Part shown: piece by piece, positions 56,178-64,000 of the stretch
How positions within the stretch are numbered: position 1 is the first letter of the stretch
Layout: every line of letters starts with the position of its first letter
Source of the DNA: an uncultured Porphyromonadaceae bacterium
GTDB taxonomy: Bacteria > Bacteroidota > Bacteroidia > Bacteroidales > Muribaculaceae
Direction: 5' to 3'
Assembly: GCA_947176605.1 (NCBI GenBank)
Contig: CAMWRH010000007.1
Span: forward strand, 1 to 64,000
Length of the DNA stretch: 64,000 nucleotides
Translations under genes and position numbers: made by a program
Notes under the pieces: generated by a model
Seen by the model: only the letters and a program-made list of their open reading frames with translations
Told to the model about the DNA's origin: nothing
Databases searched by the model: none

Positions 56178-56209
56178 TTTGCTTATAATGATTTTATTAT
56201 GTAACTTTG
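56178..56209 (+). promoter_or_regulatory. Promoter of the moron-like cassette
   Basis: TTTG, 20 bases, TAACTTTG: perfect consensus. Confidence 0.7.
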
Positions 56210-56247
56210 CAGTATGAAAACAGAACAGAAAGGAGGTGTACAATGAA

Positions 56248-56370
56248 ATGAGCAGAAAAGAAGAATTGATTGCGATCATATTCCGGTTGCTGACACTAAT
56301 CGAAACAAAACGCAATCAATCCATAATTGACCAAATCAGAGGTCTGCTGAATGAGTTAATCAACACGTAA
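56248..56370 (+). CDS. 40-residue peptide
   Basis: An amphipathic helical peptide (MSRKEELIAIIFRLLTLIET at the start). A strong Shine-Dalgarno (AAAGGAGGTG, 56229-56238) precedes it, unusual in Bacteroidetes; a two-codon frame ATG-AAA-TGA just before the ATG may be a decoy or a coupling device. A hairpin follows at 56376-56397. Confidence 0.55.
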   Translation: MSRKEELIAIIFRLLTLIETKRNQSIIDQIRGLLNELINT

Positions 56371-56375
56371 AACCA

Positions 56376-56397
56376 GCCCCCGACTTCGGTCGGGGGC
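56376..56397 (+). terminator. Hairpin after the 40-residue peptide
   Basis: GCCCCCGAC-TTCG-GTCGGGGGC, a perfect stem with a UUCG loop. No T-run follows. Confidence 0.55.
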
Positions 56398-56413
56398 AAA
56401 ATTACTAAAAAAA

Positions 56414-56734
56414 ATGTACTACGGCAAACAAATCCCGCATAATCCACAAAAAGCGGAAGAAGCAAGAAACAAGGTTACTCAGTTCCGCAACGGGGCTGTA
56501 TTCAACGCATTCCTCGAACTTGAGGGGATAATCAATAAGTCGGCACTCGCACGCCAGTACTTCGGCAAGTCACAGGGCTGGCTGTCGCAGCGTATCAACG
56601 GCTGCACAATGTGCGACCGCAAGATGGCATTCTCACCGGACGAAGCACGGCAACTGGCCGATGCATTCCGCGACATCGCGCACCGCCTCAACGGGCTGGC
56701 ATCGGAAATCGACACCGTTGCCGATGTCGAGTGA
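56414..56734 (+). CDS. DUF5053-like protein
   Basis: 106 residues. INKSALARQYFGKSQGWLSQ followed by RINGCTMC, then FSPDEARQLADAFRDIAHRL, follow the DUF5053 pattern (HTH-like), frequent in Bacteroidales prophages and mobile elements. It lies in the cassette bounded by the 55-bp direct repeats. Probably a small DNA-binding regulator. Confidence 0.75.
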   Translation: MYYGKQIPHNPQKAEEARNKVTQFRNGAVFNAFLELEGIINKSALARQYFGKSQGWLSQRINGCTMCDRKMAFSPDEARQLADAFRDIAHRLNGLASEIDTVADVE

Positions 56735-56748
56735 TTCCGCCATTTGTG

Positions 56749-56802
56749 CCCTCTCATACGTTGATGGCGCCGCGCCCCCTGCTTCGGGAGGCGCGGCGCC
56801 TC
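56749..56802 (+). repeat. 55-bp direct repeat, copy 2
   Basis: It repeats the spanin end and terminator hairpin of 56059-56113 with one base deleted. The distance between copies is 690 bases. Confidence 0.85.
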
Positions 56803-57134
56803 CTTTTCGGGGCGCTCCATCCGCCGCAGGATGGGGTGCCTCACTTAGTTTCGGCCATATCAGCGAGTTAGCTGCACCACACGCCGCCGACACCCCCCTG
56901 CATATACCGCACTGCCGGGTGCCCCGGAGGGGTCGCCGGACAGGCAATCGGGTTGAGTCTTGAGTCAGTCACCGCCTCCGTTTTTTTCACTCCGGCCACC
57001 TTAAACACCGCCAAATCAACAGGTTGACTTTCCCAACCCTTTAAAACTTCCGGTTTTAACAAATACGCCCCGACCGCACCCCGATTTTCAGCCCCTTTTT
57101 CCGGTCCGCACCCCCTCATTTATCCGGCTCTACG
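56803..57134. other. Noncoding stretch between cassette and RNA 2
   Basis: About 330 bases with short GC-rich palindromes but no supported gene or promoter until 57135. Confidence 0.5.
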
Positions 57135-57166
57135 TTTGCGGATTTGAATTTTAATTACTAACTTTG
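57135..57166 (+). promoter_or_regulatory. Promoter of candidate RNA 2
   Basis: TTTG, 20 bases, TAACTTTG: full consensus. Confidence 0.7.
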
Positions 57167-57171
57167 CAGTG

Positions 57172-57397
57172 CTAACAAAATCAAGGGCCTCGGCTCTACC
57201 GTGTGGACATCGGTCAATTGTCCGGACCTCTTACGTGCACCGGAGCATCGGCGCCGCCGCGCTCCCGTACATGGATTACATTTTGCACAATAGCCAACAC
57301 TAATACAGTGGCGGCTGTCATTCCCGTAATCTTTAGTTCGCCGGTAGGCGTGGCTCTTGGTTTTGTTTAGCGACGGGGAATGGCAGCCGTTTTTTTT
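57172..57397 (+). ncRNA. Candidate structured RNA 2 with own terminator
   Basis: Between the promoter and a T8 run lies about 225 bases without coding potential. Hairpins include GGACA / TGTCC near 57212 and a GC stem near 57240-57270. The 3' domain is closed by CGGCTGTCATTCCCGT (57312-57327) with ACGGGGAATGGCAGCCG (57373-57389) just before TTTTTTTT, and encloses CGCC-GGTA-GGCG. The pattern of promoter, fold and terminator marks an independent small RNA. Family unknown. Confidence 0.6.
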
Positions 57398-57427
57398 CTG
57401 CCTGAAACGCTAAACAGAACCAAGACA

Positions 57428-57655
57428 ATGAAAACTACAACCATCACAATCACCGTACCGGCGATCAGCCCGGCACGCATCGCAGTCAACACACGCGCAG
57501 CCCTGCGCTCGGCCGCACGCGCGGCACGTCAGCTCCCGATCCATCTGGCCGTAGGCGCGGCCGCCGCTTCTTTCACGGCCCTGCTGCTCGACATGCACAC
57601 GGCCGCCGGACTGACGGCTCTCGCCGCCGCAGCCGCCGTGGCACGCACACGATAG
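57428..57655 (+). CDS. Small membrane-prone protein
   Basis: 75 residues starting at 57428 (MKTTTITITVPAISP). An Arg-rich middle is followed by two Ala-rich hydrophobic stretches (LAVGAAAASFTALLL and LTALAAAAAVA). It lies right after the RNA 2 terminator. Function unknown; a membrane anchor or host-takeover peptide is possible. Confidence 0.55.
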   Translation: MKTTTITITVPAISPARIAVNTRAALRSAARAARQLPIHLAVGAAAASFTALLLDMHTAAGLTALAAAAAVARTR

Positions 57656-57658
57656 ATT

Positions 57659-57735
57659 TTAGGCTTTAGGCTTTAGGCTTTAGGCTTAGACCTAACACCT
57701 AACACCTAACGCCTAACACCTAACGCCTAACGCCG
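57659..57735. repeat. TTTAGGC / CCTAAC tract (inverted halves)
   Basis: Four units of TTTAGGC are followed by about six units of CCTAACN, which are complementary, so the tract can fold into a long hairpin. It belongs to the dispersed CCTAA family of this prophage. Confidence 0.8.
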
Positions 57736-57757
57736 TCCTTGCTCCATCACCCCTTAT

Positions 57758-57799
57758 GAGCCATATTTGCGGATAAAAAATTATCCGTAAATATGGCTC
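57758..57799 (+). promoter_or_regulatory. Hairpin covering the tape-measure start codon
   Basis: The arms 57758-57776 (GAGCCATATTTGCGGATAA) and 57781-57799 match at 18 of 19 positions, loop AAAA. The ATG at 57793 lies in the right arm. The left arm contains CATATTTG, close to a -7 box. Confidence 0.75.
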
Positions 57800-60700
57800 G
57801 CAACGTACAGACCACTACCATCAATCTCGACATGTCGGCCACGCAGGCCCGCTCGGCCCTGCGGGCGCTCCAGACCCAGGCGAAGCAGCTGGAGCGCGAC
57901 CTGGCTGCATGTCAGGACCCCAACCGCGCAAAGCGGCTGCAGCAGGAGCTGAACCGCGTAAATACGCTGATGCGCAACATGCAGACCAACGCCCGTAATG
58001 CCGCACAGGTGCTGGCATCGCTGGAGAATGCCACTCCCAATGAACTGCGCCGCACTCTCTCGACCCTTAACCGACAGATGGGCAATCTCCGGCAGGGCAC
58101 GGAGGCCTATGCCCGCACGGCCGCCGATATCCGCCGCGTGCGCGATCAGCTGGAGACGGTCAATGCCTCGCTGTCGTCGCAGACCTCCCTCTGGCAACGC
58201 CTGAAGAATGCCGGCGCCGGTACGGTGGCCATGGTGATGGGGGCCGTGGGCACGGCGCAGCGCATGGTGGCCATGGCGCATGAAAATGTGGAAGTGTTCG
58301 CCTCCATGGAGGGGGAGATGGCCAATGTGCGCAAGTATTCGGGGATGACGCAGGAGCAGGTGGAGAAGCTGAACGAGGAGTTCCGGAAGATGGACACCCG
58401 CTCGAGCCGCGAGGACCTGAACCGTCTGGCGCAGGATGCCGGCCGACTGGGCAAACAGTCGGTGGAGGATGTGCTGGGGTTCGTGCGTGCGGCCGATAAG
58501 ATCAATGTGGCCCTGGATGATCTGGGCGACGGCGCCACGCTGACGCTATCGAAGCTGGCCGGTCTCTTCGGCATCGAGGAGAAGTATGGCACGGAGGCGG
58601 GGCTGCTGAAGGTGGGCTCGGTGATCAACGACCTTTCGCAGAATTGCTCCGCTTCGGCTCCCTATATCGCTGAATTTACTTCGCGAATGGGGGCGGCCGG
58701 TGTGCAGGCCGGCATGACGGTGGCGCAGATCATGGCGTATGCGGCGGTGATGGATGAGTGTAATGTTAATGTGGAGGCGTCGTCGACCGCGCTTTCACAG
58801 CTTATCATCAAACTTTTCAAGGATCCGGCAAAGTACGCGAAGGCGGCCGGGCTGGATGTGAAGGAGTTTTACGCCACTCTGAAGCGTGACGCCAACGAGG
58901 GGTTCCTTTCGCTTATCGAGGCGCTGAGCAAAAAGGGAGGACTCGACAAACTGGCCCCGATTTTCGCCGAGATGGGGGCCAACGGCTCGGAGGCGCAGAA
59001 GGCGCTCGGTCTGCTGGCACAGAATATCGGTAAGGTCAGGGCGCAGCAGGAGGCGGCGAATGAGTCGTTTGAGCTGGGCACTTCGATCTCGGAGGAGTTT
59101 GCGGTGCAGAACAACACGGTGGCGGCAGGTCTCGACAAGGCCCGCAAGGAAATAACGGAGACCCGCGTGGAGATCGGCCAGAAGCTGCTGCCGGTGGTGG
59201 AGACTTCGCTGTCGGTGACTTCGGCGGGGATGAAGGTGGTGAGCGTGCTGGTGTCGTATCTGATGCAGAATATCGGCGCCATCTCGGGAGCGGCGGCTGC
59301 ATGGGCGCTCTATAAGGTGGCCATGGCGGCGGCAAATGCGGAGACTAAGATCATGATCGCGCTGCAGAAGGGGTACGCGCTTGTGTCGGGGGTGATGAAG
59401 AGTGCGACGCTGCTGGCCACTGCGGCCACGGCCAGTCTGACGGGCAACATATCACGCGCCACGGCCGCCATGCGACTGTTCCGCTCTACGGCTTCGCTCT
59501 CTTCGGGTGTGATCGGACTTGTCGCAGCGGCCATCGGACTGGCCGTGGGGGCGCTGGTGACTTATGTGAAGCGGAAGGAGGAGGCGGCCAAGGCCGAACG
59601 CGAACACCGCGCCGAGCTCGACCGGCTCAACTCTCAGCTCAGTGAGACGAAGCGGCAGGCCGAACGTGACGCACGCGCCGAACTGAACCGCGCCAAGGAC
59701 CTCTATGATGCGGCCACACGCCAGACATCGGCGATGAATCTGCGGCTGGAGGCGGCCAGCAAGCTGATCGCGCTTTATCCGGAGACGTTCAAAAACATGA
59801 CGGCCGAACAGGTGGCGCTCGGTCAGGCCCGCCAGTCCTACGAGAATCTGACGAAGGCCATCCTGCTCAATGCCGAGGCGAAGGCGGCGGCAAAGCAGGT
59901 GGAGAAAAATGCGGAGGAACGCCTGGCCCTGGAGGAGGAAATCGAGAATCTGCGCGATGAACGCGCGGAGGTGGCTAAGGCCCGCAAGGATAAACAGGCG
60001 GTGAATCAAGCCCGGAATTTCAGGGCAGCGCAGGCGGCGCAGACGATGACGGGGGCGCTGGTCATGCAGGGAGGTTCCACTGCCCAGTGGGAGCTTCTGT
60101 CGACTAAGGAGGAAACCGACCGGATCATCGAGATCAATAAGGTCCTGCACCAGAAGTGGGAGAAGCTGCTGGCCACGAATGCGGCCACGGCCCGACTCAT
60201 CAATAAGTATCAGGGCAACGAGACGTTCCGCCAACTGACTGACCCGACGGCCACCACCACCGTCACCACACCGGATCCGCCCGCGGGCGGATTTCCCGAT
60301 CTCCCCTCGGATCCCAAGGCCGAAGAGAAGGCGAAGGCGGAGGCCGAAAAGGCCCGAAAGGCGGCGGAGAAGAAGGCGCGGGAGGATTTTAAAAAACTTC
60401 TGAAGCAGGCGGAGGCCGAACGCAAACTGGCCGATGCGATGAGTATCGCGGCCGAACGTGTGGGGGCGATCAATTATTCGGAGTATCGCCGGCAGCTCCA
60501 GAAGCATGAGGAGCGGATGTATGAGGAGAAGATCCGTATCTATTCGGAGGCGGGGCTGGAGGATGATGAGGATGTGGCCGACCTGCGCCAACGTCTGGAG
60601 CAGGCGAAATCCAGATATAAGGGGGAACGTGAGAAACTGGCGCTGGCCGATATCCGCGATGCCCGCACGCGTGAGGAGAATCAGGCGCAGCTCGATTACG

Positions 60701-62070
60701 CCACGCCGGGCAATGAGCTCTTCCGGGATGAGGAGGGGCTGCAGCGCCGTCTGTTTGAAATCCGGCATAAGTGGCTCGAAGCTACACGCGACCTCTATAC
60801 CGAAGGCACGGAGCAACGCGCCCGCGCCGTGGCCGATATCAAGGAGGCGGAGGCGGCGGAGTTGCTGCGCCGGCAGCAACTGACGGCCTCGCGCCTGGCG
60901 GAGTATGAGGAGCAGTACACGACTCTCCCCATAGAGCGCCGGCGCGATATGGAACTGGCCGCCCTCGATGCGCTCCACGCGGAGAAGCTGATCGGGGAGG
61001 AGGATTACGAGAAGGTCAGGAAGAGCATCGTGGAGAAGTATGAAAAGGAGATTGAGGAAACCCGGAAGAAGATCGATTCGGGGATGAAGGATGAGCCGGA
61101 GCAGTTCAAGGCGGGGAATGAATTTACCTCGATGGTACAGTCGATGTATGACGCGTGGCGGGCGTTTCTGGATACGTCGAAGTGGGATATGGAGGATTGG
61201 GCCGCCAATATCGCCTCGATAGCCCAGGCCACGTTTGCAGTGTTCTCGATGGCGATGCAGTCGGCCTCGCAGCTGATGAGCGCGAATGCGGCCTATGATG
61301 TGGCGGTGGTGGAGAAGGCCTACGACCGGCAGATCTCGCTGGCCCGCGATAATTCGGCCCGTCAGCAGCGGCTGGAGGAGCAGAAGGAGAAGGCGGTGGC
61401 CGCCGCACGCGCCAAAAGCGCAAAGCGTGATTTCGCGCTGCAGGTGGCTACGGCAATCGCGCAGACGGCCTATAATGCGATCCAGGCCTATTGCGAGGGA
61501 CTGAAGATCGGAGGTGTGGCCGGTCTGGTGATGGCTCCCATCGCGGCGGCTATGGCGGTGACGGCCGGTGCGGTGCAGATCGCCACTATCCGCAAGCAGC
61601 AGCAGACGGCCACGCTGTCGGGCTACTCTTCGGGCGGTTTCACGCCGAAGGGGGCCGTGGATGAACCGGCGGGTATCGTGCACGCCGGCGAGTGGGTGGC
61701 GTCGCAGCGGCTGGTCAACAGTCCGGCCACACGCCCGCTGATCGATATGCTGGAGTATGCCCGTACCCATAACACGCTGCCGGCCATTTCGCCGGAGGAT
61801 GTGTCGGGCACGGTGATGGCTCCGGCCATGGCGGTGCGGCAGCTCGACCGTGCACGCGCCGACATGGCGGCGGCACGCGTAAGCCCTGCGGAGACGGCGC
61901 GGGATGCGGCCGCACGCTCGGCCACGGCTGAGCGCATGACGGCGGCGCTGGAGCGGCTCAATGAGCAGCTGGCGGAGCCGATACGCGCGACGGTGGCCGT
62001 GAGCGGGCCGGACGGTATCGACAGCGCCACACGCCGCTACCGCCAGATGATGACGAATAAGAAGAAGTGA
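57793..62070 (+). CDS. Tail tape measure protein
   Basis: 1425 residues, the longest gene. Helical N-terminus (ARSALRALQTQAKQLERDLA), then a TP901-like core (NVRKYSGMTQEQVEKLNEEF, AGVQAGMTVAQIMAYAAVMD), hydrophobic segments near residues 480-600, long coiled coils, and a Gly-rich end (GYSSGGFTPKGAVDEPAGIV). It sets tail length and is ejected at infection. The antisense frame of 772 codons is a codon-bias shadow. Confidence 0.92.
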   Translation: MARNVQTTTINLDMSATQARSALRALQTQAKQLERDLAACQDPNRAKRLQQELNRVNTLMRNMQTNARNAAQVLASLENATPNELRRTLSTLNRQMGNLRQGTEAYARTAADIRRVRDQLETVNASLSSQTSLWQRLKNAGAGTVAMVMGAVGTAQRMVAMAHENVEVFASMEGEMANVRKYSGMTQEQVEKLNEEFRKMDTRSSREDLNRLAQDAGRLGKQSVEDVLGFVRAADKINVALDDLGDGATLTLSKLAGLFGIEEKYGTEAGLLKVGSVINDLSQNCSASAPYIAEFTSRMGAAGVQAGMTVAQIMAYAAVMDECNVNVEASSTALSQLIIKLFKDPAKYAKAAGLDVKEFYATLKRDANEGFLSLIEALSKKGGLDKLAPIFAEMGANGSEAQKALGLLAQNIGKVRAQQEAANESFELGTSISEEFAVQNNTVAAGLDKARKEITETRVEIGQKLLPVVETSLSVTSAGMKVVSVLVSYLMQNIGAISGAAAAWALYKVAMAAANAETKIMIALQKGYALVSGVMKSATLLATAATASLTGNISRATAAMRLFRSTASLSSGVIGLVAAAIGLAVGALVTYVKRKEEAAKAEREHRAELDRLNSQLSETKRQAERDARAELNRAKDLYDAATRQTSAMNLRLEAASKLIALYPETFKNMTAEQVALGQARQSYENLTKAILLNAEAKAAAKQVEKNAEERLALEEEIENLRDERAEVAKARKDKQAVNQARNFRAAQAAQTMTGALVMQGGSTAQWELLSTKEETDRIIEINKVLHQKWEKLLATNAATARLINKYQGNETFRQLTDPTATTTVTTPDPPAGGFPDLPSDPKAEEKAKAEAEKARKAAEKKAREDFKKLLKQAEAERKLADAMSIAAERVGAINYSEYRRQLQKHEERMYEEKIRIYSEAGLEDDEDVADLRQRLEQAKSRYKGEREKLALADIRDARTREENQAQLDYATPGNELFRDEEGLQRRLFEIRHKWLEATRDLYTEGTEQRARAVADIKEAEAAELLRRQQLTASRLAEYEEQYTTLPIERRRDMELAALDALHAEKLIGEEDYEKVRKSIVEKYEKEIEETRKKIDSGMKDEPEQFKAGNEFTSMVQSMYDAWRAFLDTSKWDMEDWAANIASIAQATFAVFSMAMQSASQLMSANAAYDVAVVEKAYDRQISLARDNSARQQRLEEQKEKAVAAARAKSAKRDFALQVATAIAQTAYNAIQAYCEGLKIGGVAGLVMAPIAAAMAVTAGAVQIATIRKQQQTATLSGYSSGGFTPKGAVDEPAGIVHAGEWVASQRLVNSPATRPLIDMLEYARTHNTLPAISPEDVSGTVMAPAMAVRQLDRARADMAAARVSPAETARDAAARSATAERMTAALERLNEQLAEPIRATVAVSGPDGIDSATRRYRQMMTNKKK

Positions 62071-62095
62071 CTCCCCTACCCCCTGATTTCAACAC

Positions 62096-64000
62096 ATGAC
62101 ACAACTGACCATTAACGGGCTGCCGGCCGAACTGGCCGAGGATGCCTCTTTTTCCTATTTTGAGGAAAGCCGGTATTTTGATGATGCCGCCGGATATACG
62201 CTCGACATCGAGCTGCCGCTGGCCGGATCCGTGGCCAACCGCGCCATCTTCGGCTATATCGAGCGCCAGCCGCCGGCATCGGCCTCATGGCCGGCCACGC
62301 TGACCATCGACGACATCAGGCGCGAAGGGACGGTGCTGCTGACCGACATCACGCCGCCGACGCTGAAGGTGCAGTTCCTTTACGGCGGCTCGACCGATGA
62401 TTTCAACCGGCTGGAGAAAACCTATGTCAATGAAATCCCGGATCTGCGCGACTGCGTGAGGCTGCTGCATGACCAGGTGCTCCGAACATATCACCCGAAC
62501 TATACCGTCCGCGCGCTGAAGGATTTCCCCGACGCGTATGCCAACGGTTACATCCCGTTTGATCCGTCGGGGTTGATTGCCGGACAGGTGCCGGCCGTGG
62601 CGCTCCCCTGGATCAATGACACGGAGGGCACGCTGCAGAATGAGCAGCATCCCGATATCCCGCTGATGGGGGTCTACTCCCAGAAGGCGGGGCTGTCGTG
62701 GATGCCGTATCTGCGCCCGATGGCCGAACGTATCGCGGAGGCCGTAGGATATACCCCCTATTTTTCGGAATGGCGCAATGATGAGCTGCTCAATAATCTG
62801 ATCATCTGCAATGTGCTCCCGGCTGCCGAACATCCGCAAATGGCGTATCATTGCGGCGCGGCTCTGCCGAGATGGACGGTGAAGGAGTTTTTCAGTTATC
62901 TCGAACCGTTGCTGAATGGCCGGTTTACGTTTGATCATCTGCTGCATCACATCTCTTTTGAGAAGATGGACACTCTGTTGGCCCGCTCCGGCACGGTGGC
63001 CCTCTCGGATGTGGAGGATTCACACTCGCTTACTTCTTCCTACGGCATGGAGGAGACGGAGGGGAATTATCTGCGCTCGAAACCGTTCCGCTACGCTTCG
63101 GCCGACATCGAGCCGTGGAAGTGGATGGATTGCCCCTGGATCATCCCTCAGATTCCGGAGGAGAACCGTCTGGAATTTGCCGATTATCAGGCATTCCTCA
63201 GTTATCTGCGCTCCAATGACGGAGGCGGACAGGTGAGCCTGCAGCGCCGGAATCACGGAAAACTGTTTCATGTGGCCGATATCGATGCGTGGTTCTGCCT
63301 GAAGGCTACGCCGCAACTTTCGGCCAGTACGTCGGATTCACGGAAGTTTACCTATACCTACGCCATTCAGCCGCTGGCGGTGAATCTTTTCGGGCCGGAG
63401 CGTTACGACTCTTCGGCTGATGACGATTACACCGAATTGCAGGTGCTTCCGGTGCCGATAGCTGATGGCCGCATCCATCTGGCTCCGTCGGGAGGGTTCG
63501 ACATGACGGCGTTCCTCCAGGAAGGTGGCGACCCTGATGCGGCGGAGGAGGAGGTGACGGATCTGACCATCGAGGCGGATTGCTATGTCGATGCCCTGGC
63601 CCAGGCGGATTCCGCCACGTATCAGACTCCGGTCGTGGATACCATCTCCAACGGTGAACCGGATTCCGCCACGGCGGCATACGATAAACTGTTTGTAGCC
63701 TATTGGGGCGGCCGCGGCAATAATCCGCAATTGACCGAACCGGCCACGGCAGGGTTCCGTTACGGCTCTCTGAAGATATTTGACGAACCGTTCTCCATGC
63801 GGCTAAATACGGCCCAGGGGCAACCATACGCGGGGATGCCCCGGATTGATGAGTCGGTAAAATATACGTTCGGGTTTCTGACCGATTCGTTCCCGCCGGT
63901 GGATGCAATCTATTACATCAATGCCCGCCGATGGATCTGCCGCCGCCTGGAGGTAACATTTACCGCCAAGGGACGCAGCCGCCGGATTTCGGGCGAGTTC
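62096..64000 (+). CDS. Distal tail/baseplate protein, cut by window end
   Basis: An open frame of 635 codons without a stop up to the window end, starting 25 bases after the tape measure gene (MTQLTINGLPAELAEDASFS). It includes GYTLDIELPLAGSVANRAIF and FFSYLEPLLNGRFTFDHLLH. Position after the tape measure and strand-rich content fit a distal tail or baseplate component. The C-terminus is unseen. Confidence 0.7.
   Translation, partial: MTQLTINGLPAELAEDASFSYFEESRYFDDAAGYTLDIELPLAGSVANRAIFGYIERQPPASASWPATLTIDDIRREGTVLLTDITPPTLKVQFLYGGSTDDFNRLEKTYVNEIPDLRDCVRLLHDQVLRTYHPNYTVRALKDFPDAYANGYIPFDPSGLIAGQVPAVALPWINDTEGTLQNEQHPDIPLMGVYSQKAGLSWMPYLRPMAERIAEAVGYTPYFSEWRNDELLNNLIICNVLPAAEHPQMAYHCGAALPRWTVKEFFSYLEPLLNGRFTFDHLLHHISFEKMDTLLARSGTVALSDVEDSHSLTSSYGMEETEGNYLRSKPFRYASADIEPWKWMDCPWIIPQIPEENRLEFADYQAFLSYLRSNDGGGQVSLQRRNHGKLFHVADIDAWFCLKATPQLSASTSDSRKFTYTYAIQPLAVNLFGPERYDSSADDDYTELQVLPVPIADGRIHLAPSGGFDMTAFLQEGGDPDAAEEEVTDLTIEADCYVDALAQADSATYQTPVVDTISNGEPDSATAAYDKLFVAYWGGRGNNPQLTEPATAGFRYGSLKIFDEPFSMRLNTAQGQPYAGMPRIDESVKYTFGFLTDSFPPVDAIYYINARRWICRRLEVTFTAKGRSRRISGEF

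Noticed and set aside
57659-57735. Telomere-like TTAGGC repeats as the end of a linear phage genome
   Set aside because: The tract is interstitial, followed directly by the tape measure gene, and belongs to the dispersed CCTAA family of the prophage.
59452-61770. 772-codon frame antisense to the tape measure gene
   Set aside because: It is a shadow of strong codon bias in a long GC-rich gene: its sequence is Arg/Leu/His-rich, has no domain, and the sense gene is well supported.
31411-64000. Mu-like transposable phage
   Set aside because: No MuA/MuB transposition genes are visible and the left end lies in a tRNA gene, which points to integrase-type insertion.

Overview
The window looks like a Bacteroidales chromosome, probably Muribaculaceae-like. 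This is inferred from gene content, not from a database: lpxB, a SecD-SecF fusion, a three-gene fumarate reductase/succinate dehydrogenase operon, TonB-dependent outer-membrane receptors, many SPII lipoproteins, and many promoters of the Bacteroidetes type (TTTG or TTG, 18-20 bases, TAnnTTTG).

Positions 1-31,400 are host chromosome. In order they hold lpxB; a beta-helix-like lipoprotein; a HigB/HigA-type toxin-antitoxin pair whose antitoxin carries an ImmA/IrrE-like metalloprotease domain; a secreted carboxypeptidase-regulatory-like protein; a TonB-dependent receptor broken by an IS110-family element, followed by palindromes and a 191-bp element with 34-bp inverted ends; two secreted proteins of unknown function; GH31 glycosidase with carboxynorspermidine dehydrogenase; a YbhN-type membrane protein; SecDF; and a small RiPP cluster at 19.1-23.4 kb (Cys-rich precursor, radical SAM/SPASM maturase, TonB-dependent receptor). 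After these come an Ig-like lipoprotein, frdCAB, and a truncated AAA-ATPase bracketed by 16-bp direct repeats.

From about 31,411 to the end of the window lies a large tailed prophage. Its left boundary is marked by the 3' half of a tRNA-Arg(TCT), still followed by that tRNA's terminator. The functional tRNA copy, the integrase and the right end lie outside the window. The order is: repressor and divergent early promoter; HTH protein; primase-helicase; two small related proteins; a terminator; a second short unit; a terminator; then the late region. The late region holds ClpP-type head protease with scaffold tail, major capsid, tail protein, a ComF-like phosphoribosyltransferase and a PLD-like protein, terminase, portal, head-tail connectors, three tail-fibre genes sharing an N-terminal motif, BspA-like receptor-binding proteins, holin, amidase, spanin, a moron-like cassette, two candidate structured RNAs, tape measure and a baseplate/tail gene that runs off the window.

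The least explained structures are the RiPP cluster with its own receptor, the two predicted noncoding RNAs in the lysis-tail interval, a hairpin that buries the tape-measure start codon, the dispersed CCTAA-type tracts placed just before late-gene starts, and the phosphoribosyltransferase/PLD pair inside the morphogenesis region.
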